From Molanna angustata (lineage: Eukaryota > Arthropoda > Insecta > Trichoptera > Molannidae): 64,000 nt of DNA. The notes under the pieces are model-generated. The model did no database searches. It saw only the letters and a program-made list of their open reading frames with translations, and was not told the origin of the DNA. Position numbers and translations under genes: made by a program. The stretch is taken from positions 29,612,132 through 29,676,131 of the forward strand of contig OY754981.1 of NCBI GenBank assembly GCA_963576475.1. The letters run 5' to 3'. How positions within the stretch are numbered: position 1 is the first letter of the stretch; every line of letters begins with the position of its first letter. Below are positions 56,786 through 64,000 of the stretch, in pieces.

Positions 56786-56871
56786 TGTAGATACTATATA
56801 CACTAATAAAAGACACGGGGCTTGCCGCTGCCGTGACCTTTTTGTCGTTTCCCGTCCATTTTATTTACTAG

Positions 56872-57897
56872 ACCTTAGAAAACGCACTATTCATTTTACC
56901 AATGTCGGAAGAGCTGTCAAAGTTGATATTTAACGCAAAAATTTTCAACATTAATAATAATAAGTAGGTAGTATTAAAAATAGTAAGTATCATACAATTA
57001 CTTAAATAATACGTTGAGAAAACTAATTTATTTGAAAAAATGTGATCAAATGCGAATACACAATAAACATATATAGAACGTGTTGTAACTATAACGTGTT
57101 CTTTAATGAAATAGACCTTTTCAATAACTCCTTAAACGTATTTAAATGTTCAATTTCTAGATTACTGCTTCGTGGTTAGGTGGTGTACGTGTGTTCCCCT
57201 TTTCCTACTTTCCTACTCCCTTCCTCAAAACTACTTCTTTTTGTAAATATAATAACGATAATACTTGTAAACTTAATTGGTTCACATGTCATATTATGTA
57301 TGTTAGTAAAATAAGTAAATGTAACTGTATGTTTACATAATAAATAAAAAATAAAAATAAAAAAAATAAATTTCATAACCTCAAATGGCAAAGGTGTTGA
57401 TAGAATTGTTCCTACAACCAATTTCCATTCAATTTATAAAGCAACACGCTCACGCGAGTCACTATTTTCATTAAAGACTAAACCTAACCAAAAAATTAAC
57501 GGGAATGGAGATTTACGTACACATCATGCTATTATTTCGTTGTCGTATTTTATTACATCCCGTATAATATTCGGTTAGGTTTAGTTAGTGTTTAATGATA
57601 ATAGCGACTCGCGTGAGCGAGTTGTTTTATAAATTGAATGGAAATTGTTTGCAGGAAAAATTTTATCAACGCCTTTGCGATTTGAGGTTAGGAATGAGTT
57701 TATTATGTATTCGTATTTGTCAAGCCATTTTATCAAATAAATTATATATGTCAACGTATTTTTATCTACTTTTATTATTTTGAACACTATTTGTTATTTT
57801 TATGTTTAAATTATCGCAATAATTAATGTCAACTTTGACAGCTCATCTGACATTGGTAAAATGATAATTACGTTTTCCAAGCTCTAGTTTTTATTTT
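56872..57897. mobile_element. 1-kb foldback element (giant imperfect palindrome)
   Basis: The outer arms (GAAAACG…CATTTTACCAATGTC…AGCTGTCAAAGTTGA at 56878-56930) are matched in reverse at about 57826-57885. The middle arms (TAATTTATTTGAAAAAATG… at 57022) match the reverse of 57700-57750. The inner arms (AACCTCAAATGGCAAAGG…TTCCATTCAATTTATAAA…CTCACGCGAGTC…CTAAACCTAACC, 57378-57493) match the reverse of 57566-57690. The left arm has an extra 290 bp or so (57080-57370). No transposase coding. Confidence 0.8.
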
Positions 57898-58013
57898 GAA
57901 CACTATTTGTTATTTTTATGTTTAAATTATCGCAATAATTAATGTCAACTTTGACAGCTCATCTGACATTGGTAAAATGATAATTACGTTTTCCAAGCTC
58001 TAGTTTTTATTTT
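57782..58013. repeat. 116-bp tandem duplication of the foldback terminus
   Basis: 57782-57897 and 57898-58013 (GAACACTATTTGTTATTTTT … CAAGCTCTAGTTTTTATTTT) look identical. The unit contains the outer inverted-repeat end of the foldback. Confidence 0.93.
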
Positions 58014-58084
58014 GCCACATACATAATGCCGCTTCGAGACACGAATGCCACTTTTTTTTAAATCGCAGAAAAGACTGGAAAGAG

Positions 58085-58220
58085 TTCCTGGTTCTTCTAC
58101 AATATCCCAACTTCGTCTCTATTGAGATGTTAAAAAAAATGTTTGTCAATAAAAATATCATTTGACTCCCGAAAGGGAAAGAATTCCAATGTTTGCGTAT
58201 ATGCAATTAAAAAAATATTC
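58085..58220. mobile_element. Family F foldback fragment
   Basis: ACTTCGTCTCTATTGAGATG, GACTCCCGAAAGGGAAAG and AATGTTTGCGTATATGCAAT occur in the order seen at 9380-9775 and, inverted, at 11850-11960. One arm only. Confidence 0.7.
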
Positions 58221-58604
58221 GATTTACGAAATATATGATTACATATACCTATACAAATAAAACAAATATAAAATGAAGCTCTTTTATCAATACAGTGAAA
58301 CAAATTTACAATCCGGATCTTTTCAAGTTCAGAATCAACATTTTCTTCAGCAAATTGTGAACCCTCTCCAATTGCGAGCTTTCGAAAGAATAGATTGGAT
58401 CTAAATCTTAATAGCTGGTGTCACATATGCAGCCATATTAAATTAAAGTCTTCGATACATTAGCGTTTATTTTATTCAGTCCATTTTTTATCATTAACAA
58501 TCAAAATACATTATAACAAGACAAACAACAAAATAAGAAAAAAATTAAATTCGAAATAATATGATTATTATGTAAAACTAAACACCCAAATTTGAAATCA
58601 AATT
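58221..58604. other. AT-rich stretch, nothing recognised
   Basis: No feature recognised. Confidence 0.4.
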
Positions 58605-59030
58605 TCTCAAATAATAATAATAATAATAATAATAAGGACAATTTATAAAGCGCCGTTTAGTGACAACCGTGGTCACCTCAAGGGCGCTTTCAGTTTGCAA
58701 AAAAATAATTTAAAATCAGTCCTATAGCTAACACATTGAAAATGGTGAAACATTAAACTTTAAAAAATTCAATAAGTTAAAATTAAGTAAAAATTAGTCC
58801 TATAGCTAACACATTGAAAATGGTGAAATATAAAACTTAAAAGATACCTAGAAATCACAAATTAATCTTGTTACATAATCCAGATGAAATTAATTATAAA
58901 AAATAGTCGATTCAAAGTAAACTGGCATAATATTTAGTATCTACACATAATATTATTAAACGGATGAAGGACAATCTGGATACGACTTGCGGAAAAGATA
59001 AGTTTTTAATTTCTTCTTGAATTATTAGAT
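58605..59030 (-). pseudogene. CR1-like LINE 3' end with (ATT)n tail
   Basis: The minus strand near 59025-58965 reads FKKKLKTYLFRKSYPDCPSS, the end of a CR1-like polymerase (F-K-K-x-L-K-T-x-L-F). The 3' UTR contains a roughly 90-bp tandem duplication (TCCTATAGCTAACACATTGA at 58718 and 58798). It ends in (ATT)n, seen as (AAT)n at 58608-58635. Confidence 0.65.
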
Positions 59031-59034
59031 TTTA

Positions 59035-59075
59035 GAAAACACACTGTTAAATATGTTTAACAGTGTGTTTTCTAA
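59035..59075. repeat. Perfect 18-bp-stem hairpin
   Basis: AGAAAACACACTGTTAAA pairs with TTTAACAGTGTGTTTTCT around TATG. It lies just upstream (minus sense) of the LINE fragment. Confidence 0.85.
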
Positions 59076-59246
59076 AAAAAAAATCATATTTCTCTAATGA
59101 ATGTTGGTCACACAATTTTAAAATTCACCATAAATTCCCCTAAAAAACAAAAAAAGTATCCCTTTTTATAGCATTTTTTTTATATTCCATTGTAAGGAGT
59201 ATAAATACTCCTTACGACACTCAAATCACACGGCATTGGATTCGGT

Positions 59247-59560
59247 ACAGATGGTGACCTTCGGTGCGCGCGCACCGACACTATCGCCCCATCGGCAGAG
59301 ATGAAAAGTACGGGTGCGTGCGCAACAATTCTATCTATATTCCCGTCGAAGGCCGTTCGAGCTGCGCGCGCCTCAGACGACCGTATCGCCATCGGCAGAT
59401 ATGAGAATTAGAGGTGCGCGCGCGGCGATTTTCGTCTTCTCTCCCATCGAAGGCCGTTCCGACCTGCGCGCGCACCGACAGTTTCGCCCCATCGGCAGAT
59501 ATGAGAATTAGAGGTGCGCGCGCGGCGATTTTCGTCTACTCTCCCGCCGTTCCGATCTAT
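59247..59560. repeat. CpG-rich ~100-bp tandem repeat
   Basis: ATCGGCAGA recurs at 59291, 59391 and 59491, a 100-bp period of about three units, each with GCGCGCGC runs, TCGCC and GAAGGCCGTTC. It is strikingly GC- and CpG-rich against the AT-rich surroundings. A short palindrome, GGAGTATAAATACTCC, lies upstream at 59197-59212. It could be a promoter-like CpG island or a dispersed repeat; nothing in the sequence decides. Confidence 0.8.
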
Positions 59561-59585
59561 CGGCGCGCGCAAGTGACGCCGAGTT

Positions 59586-59998
59586 GATATATTATCTGGA
59601 TTCCCGCCGGCTTTTTTTCGGTTTTGACTTTGAAAGTATTTTGATCGGAGAAAAATAATATCGAATGTGGTGCGATAGAATAATTAATTGAAAATAAAGT
59701 AACGGATTAATTGAAAATAAAGTAACTTCAGATCGTTGACAACTTTTTATTCAAAATGTGGAGGTATTAGTAACTTAATTATCTTTCACAATTAAACAGT
59801 GGTTGAAAGAACTGTAAGCTAGCACAAAATATAAATTTATTATGGATCAAAAAGATACGTGTTCACACTACACTTGTTAGAATGATAACTCCAGTGATTA
59901 ATAATCAAGTGTTGAGAGTGAAAAGAAATAACCATAGTCAGCTGTGTTGATCAGGTTTTATAAGAAGTTTTAGTGTAAGATCAAACAGTAATTACTCC
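59586..59998. other. AT-rich stretch between CpG repeat and kinase remnant
   Basis: A 21-bp direct repeat TTAATTGAAAATAAAGTAAC (59682-59725). No coding recognised. Confidence 0.4.
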
Positions 59999-60527
59999 GT
60001 GTATAGCGCTTCATTTCCTTGGTCCAGAATATCCTGGAATGATTCTACTTTGATGGCTCCCCTCCGAGCCAATCGAACTGCTTGGCCTGTAACTAATATC
60101 GAAAGCTTCTTCTTGCCCGAGTTTAAGATCGACTGTGACACGCACAGCAAGCAATTCAAATATTTGGATGCTATCTCCAAGGATGCATTTCGCAAAGTAC
60201 ACAAAGTACATCATGTTGAATCTAAGAAATTGCTTGCTCTGAGGATTCTGCTCGAGCTCAGGTAGTATCCGAGAATTGTTTAAAGCAAGTAAGGGACGAG
60301 GTGCATATACAAGAGGTCTGCTGTCGCCATCCTTCATTGTGAGCTGTTTCCTGAAATGGCAGACTGGAGGGAAGCTGTACATAGTCACTGAATTCATTTC
60401 CGGTGGTGAACTGTCCCATCTCTGGGAGAAGTATTTAGTGCTTCTCGAAGAGTCGGTTCGATGCGACGCCGACAAACCCTTACAAGGCTCCAGGTACCGT
60501 CACACCCTTTTTGTTTATTTTTTGTAG
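59999..60527 (+). pseudogene. Broken protein-kinase N-lobe (RPS6K-like/RSKL type)
   Basis: Three reading frames together spell a Ser/Thr kinase N-lobe and hinge. Frame 2 (59999-60265): SFFLPEFKIDCD, then FKYLDAISKDAFRKVHKV and LLALRIL, then stop. Frame 1 (60259-60338): VVSENCLKQVRDEVHIQE, an alpha-C helix. Frame 3 (to 60527): FIVSCFLKWQTGGKLYIVTE, then FISGGELSHLWEKY. The wording resembles ribosomal-protein-S6-kinase-like proteins (RPS6KC1/RPS6KL1 group), whose activity is poorly known. Two frameshifts separate the pieces. Two loop glycines are lost (K-D-A-F-R-K-V) and the beta-3 ATP lysine is Arg (A-L-R). No HRD or DFG motif follows; the frame ends in unrelated residues. It could be a retrocopy or a decayed duplicate. 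A functional exon of a live gene is unlikely given the shifts. Confidence 0.6.
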
Positions 60528-62214
60528 AGGTTCAAGATGACACACGCGGCATAAAATATTAATTAACTTATTTACGATATATCTCAAATTATTGATTACT
60601 AACAAAAAATAAATTGTATTGACCTTTCGTTGTAGTCATGTATGTAATTGTATCTATGTATAAATTGTATTGAAATTGTATTGGCGGCGTGACAACCCAT
60701 TCAAGTGACCGAGAAATATATTTTGCTAAACCTTAATGTATATATTATTCAACTACCTTAACTTGCAACGAAGACATCCCCTGACGGTGAGAGCGTAGCT
60801 CGAACCTGAGCAGCCGGCAAAGAAGGGCCAACAATTGGACCTTCACACCATACCTAACTATATGTCGTAGAGAAATAAGAGTACATAAAATCAAAGTGAA
60901 TATTCGTTATGGTTTTTTCATTTGAAATCAGGTTTGTTATTAAAATGCAAAAAAAATGAATATAAATTTCAACTATTGTCAGCAAATTCTCAATTCATAA
61001 CAACATACACGACAAAACTACTAACATAGGACTCAATAAGTGGACCATGGGCTACACAATTATATTATATAACAGCTTACAATGACTTAGTAATTAATAT
61101 AATGTAACTAGTCTACCACCTCGGAACAGTCCTGGCCTAGTGAGGTGGTCCAAACCAAATCAATTTATTTGTTATGTTGCTTGTATAAAATTATGTAAAT
61201 TTTGGTATATGTAATAAAAAAAATGTATTTCATTCATTCAGCAGATCGAAGAGACATGTGTTTTCATTTAAATCGTGTTTTCGTTCACTGAATTAAGCAT
61301 TATATTCCCTCTTAACCTCTTCATTAGGCTGAGATTGTTTCGAGGTAGCAGAAATTATTTGCATTATATCTCACAGAAAAAAAACATATTAAACTTATAA
61401 AAATTTTAAAGATAAAATTATTAAATATATTATGCCCTTGTTCTAAACCATCTTTTTGTTGTTTTCTTCAGTTACAAAATATTCATCACTTTTACTGTAT
61501 ATCCTTTATTTTTTTTTCTACCGATATTATAGCTTTTGATTAGCTTTTGTTTATTTGACTATCTTTGGCAAATTTAAAATGGCTTTCTTTTCAATTTCGT
61601 CAAAGCACGTTTCGATTATTTACTATTTCACTTAACACTTCTCTCTGATGGCTGTTTTAGGGGATATGATAAACGAAGTAGGATATATAGGGAGCGGGCA
61701 AATGAAAAATTCAACATTTTATCAATTCCAAATATCAGATGTTTTTAACCTTCTGTAGCGGAGGGGTGCAATAAAAATGAAAAAATACTACTGCATCCGG
61801 ACCGCGCAAAATGAATGTGGGTCAGCATATTGAAATGATTTAAAACGTGAATTATTTTTGGTGCATAAGTTCAAAATTTAGTTATTTATTTTATAAAATT
61901 TAGCATATGAATGTATGAATTCAGTTTGATTTATGGCGAAGTTATATAATATTATCTGCCAATGCAAATAGTGAAAATTAAAGGTAATTCATTTTAATTC
62001 ATTTTGTGTTTTCTATTACATCAAAACTTTTATATTTATTATTATTTCACTATAGGCAATACGACCATTCAAGGCAGATTTGTGGCATTTGACGTTATGA
62101 GAAGTACTTACATTTAAAAAAGGCAAACAACGATTACAAAACTAATATGTTTTTCTCCATCAATTTTAAATTTTCTCTTTAAATTATCCGGGTGGCAATT
62201 GTAAGAAGGTGTCA
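60528..62214. other. AT-rich stretch, nothing recognised
   Basis: 1.7 kb. A short inverted word ACCACCTCGG…GAGGTGGT is at 61117-61150. No coding similarity. Confidence 0.4.
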
Positions 62215-62525
62215 AATATTTACTGGAAAATGAACGTCGTCAATCTTACCACGAAGAGATTGGTCTAAATCGTATCCAAAGAATACGTGGTCCAGATCTC
62301 CTAGATCTAAACCACTCTCGCAATGCGGATAATAACAAAACTTTTTGCAGCTAATCTTATCAAAGTTCCATTGGTTAAGCAAATTCATTAAAACAATTAT
62401 GGACACTTTCTTGCATGCTGTACCAGTGAGTTTACCCCAGTAACCTTTTAATTGCATTAAATAGTTGTTGAATAAAATTGATAAACTATTTTTAATAAAG
62501 TTTTCCTCTGCTGAAAATCGAATCC
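62215..62525 (-). pseudogene. Possible LINE C-terminal (zinc-type) fragment
   Basis: The minus frame 62532-62212 reads LNQWNFDKISCKKFCYYPHC, then GLDLGDLDHVFFGYDLDQ. The C-x-x-x…G-D-L-D-H-V/I-F-F-x-C pattern, with the last Cys as Tyr here, resembles the zinc-type cluster that ends some LINE polymerases. I cannot place the family, and the zinc ligands are incomplete. Confidence 0.4.
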
Positions 62526-62668
62526 ATGACACCGTTAAGAATTAATGATTTTACAGAAAAAGTAAGTATAAATTCTTATCTTAAATAAATTTTGATAAGT
62601 TTATTAAGTATAAAGTTTAGTAATAAAAAAGTGCGGAGTTAAAATCAAACCTGTATTTATGATATATC

Positions 62669-62800
62669 TTTCATTCATTCATACAATCACGGGATATCCT
62701 ACAATGTGGAGTTATCAGCGACAGGTGTTCGGGTGTGCATTATCCTATAAAAGAAAACACGATACGTGCGTGTTTACCCACACACAAGTTTCAAAGTATA
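62669..62800 (-). mobile_element. SINE family A, copy 5
   Basis: Reverse orientation: the tail TTCATTCATTCATACAATCA, then GCGACAGGTGTTCGGGTGTG, CCTATAAAAGAAAACACG and the head-side word GTTTACCCACACACAAG. The CCGTGATGGTAT end has drifted. Confidence 0.75.
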
Positions 62801-62839
62801 TCATAAGCTTTAAATATATAAAAAATATTTATCAGATGG

Positions 62840-63110
62840 CTTCTTCTACTTCGATGGCCCTACAGCCAATATCGATCTTTGACCTCCGTCAAACCTCGCC
62901 TCCAAATCCTGTCCGCTGCGGTCTTCCATTTCAGTGTTTGTAGCAGTTTGATTGCGTCCTTCCCAATTTCGTCCTCCCACCGTAGCCTCGGTTGCCCACC
63001 TTTCTTCCTTTCCAGAATCGATTTTGGTACCCATGATGACGGCATTCTCTGGATATTTCCAGTCCACCCCAGTCTTCTCAGTCAAACATGAACAGATAGC
63101 CTGGGATTTT
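62840..63110 (-). pseudogene. LINE tail fragment (RTE-like)
   Basis: The minus frame 63045-62860 reads GGQPRLRWEDEIGKDAIKLL, then LKWKTAADRIWRRGLTEVKD, stop. This is the R-x-R-W-x-D-x-I-x-K-D…W…A-x-D-R-x-x-W tail of RTE-like polymerases. The plus-strand frames over it are shadows. Confidence 0.7.
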
Positions 63111-63237
63111 TTTTGCATATATCATATAGCTCTTTATTGTATCGTATTCTACAGGCTTCGCCATCATTCCCAGGGCCCAGAATCCTACGTAGCACTCTTC
63201 TCACGAAGGCATCTGACGTTTCTGCAGGTTTAGCAGT

Positions 63238-63608
63238 ACTTACTTACTTTCCGTTTCCGGAACACCATCATATTCGTAGCCCCCAATATTCGGCCACTCG
63301 GATTCCACTAGTGTTTGCTATCTATGTACTGTGTCTTGGTGCGTGCATGTCGCTCCTATCATGGGACATGACAGTAGGTGCACGTTGTCCTGTCTGGCGC
63401 CACACTCGCAGATGTCTTCCTCTCTGTATCCCCATTTCTTGAGGTCACTGTAACAGCAGGAGACACCCGTTCTGAGCCTATTGAGCGCTCTACATGTTGG
63501 ATAAGGCAGATTGTGTCCCACTGACACGTCCTCAGCGGGTGGTAGCTGCGTGCTTTCGACACTATCACGCCACAGTGACAGCCTTCGGGCCTCGGAGAGG
63601 CCAACTAT
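63238..63608 (-). pseudogene. Second copy of the 14562-17692 LINE, 3' end only
   Basis: The minus strand encodes EARRLSLWRDSVEST, DVSVGHNLPYPTCRALNRLR, KKWGYREEDICECGARQDN and HLLSCPMIGATCTHQDTV. This parallels residues from about 895 of the intact ORF2, including the C-x-C…H…C zinc cluster. It then shows a stop where the intact copy reads on. The 3' end GTTCCGGAAACGGAAAGTAA is followed by repeated GTAAGTAAG, showing the tail type. Confidence 0.88.
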
Positions 63609-64000
63609 AGCAGTTATTGTCTATGCTTCACTATTACACTTATCACTTCACTATACCACTATTCTTATTATTATTTTGTACAGATGGCTGATGATCAGAT
63701 GGCTGATGATCAGATGGCTAATCCATTAATATTATGTAGGTACTTGTTAAAATCACGATAAAAAAGTGCACTGAAACAATATATCTACAAACAATACTTA
63801 TTATTTGTACTTACTTCCCATAGATAAACTATTATGCCTGTGTCTGTGCTCAATAAAATAAAATAAATAAATACATAAAATATGAATTGTTTTACTATGC
63901 AAATTCATAAGTGATGAAAGTTTGAAAACCACTGCCCCGTATGCAAAATGAAATGTGAATTTTCCCACGGGAAAGAGTTTCCTGAAAATATTATAGCGAA
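63609..64000. other. AT-rich end of window
   Basis: A 16-bp unit GATGGCTGATGATCAG is repeated about 2.5 times at 63684-63720. Nothing else recognised. Confidence 0.45.

Noticed and set aside
57595..57783. 62-aa plus-strand frame
   Set aside because: It lies wholly within the right arm of the foldback and has no recognisable motif.

Overview
This is a eukaryotic, almost certainly insect, nuclear window that is essentially all repeats. It is AT-rich and has no operons or bacterial signals. I found no intact single-copy host gene. Lepidoptera is my best guess. The reasons are RTE-type LINE and SINE 3' ends of the CCGTGATGGTAT type, Helitrons ending in hairpin plus CTAG, and several tRNA-derived SINE families; this is inference, not proof.

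The one long intact reading frame that looks like a real protein is the ORF2 of an APE-type non-LTR retrotransposon (14643-17666, 1007 aa; element 14562-17692). It sits inside a 63-bp satellite array with a 9-bp target-site duplication (TSD). A second long frame (31419-35039, 1206 aa) is a 78-bp satellite repeated 46 times and is unlikely to be a gene. Other satellites are an 83-bp perfectly palindromic array (3356-4068), (TA)142 (4426-4709), an 18-bp purine-rich minisatellite (43450-44935) and a roughly 100-bp CpG-rich repeat (59247-59560).

Layout. 0-5 kb: RTE fragment, Helitron end, palindromic satellite, TA tract. 5-13 kb: a GGGGGCAAGTCTGGT-type MITE split by a 5'-truncated LINE, several terminal-inverted-repeat and foldback elements, RTE endonuclease and ORF1 scraps. 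14-18 kb: satellite plus intact LINE. 18-24 kb: SINEs, Helitron, CR1-like LINE tail, a Penelope-like endonuclease scrap, a hairpin MITE. 25.6-31.1 kb: three Helitrons in the same orientation and nearly head-to-tail, the first split by a 2.3-kb LINE with a frameshift right after its YADD motif. 31.4-35.0 kb: 78-bp satellite. 35.5-41.9 kb: dense nested LINEs, SINEs and MITEs. 43-45 kb: purine-rich array. 46-56 kb: MITEs, Helitrons, SINEs, LINE tails. 56.9-58.0 kb: a large foldback. 59.2-60.5 kb: CpG-rich repeat followed by a broken protein-kinase copy, the only recognisable host-derived coding remnant. 62-64 kb: LINE and SINE remnants.

Functionally this is a community of transposons. RTE LINEs and a SINE share a 3' end, and a jockey-like LINE and a tRNA-SINE share another 3' end, which suggests two SINE/LINE partnerships. 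Nested insertions with readable TSDs give a relative chronology at four loci. I saw no new enzymatic or defence system; the most unusual items are the satellites, the Helitron cluster and the foldbacks.
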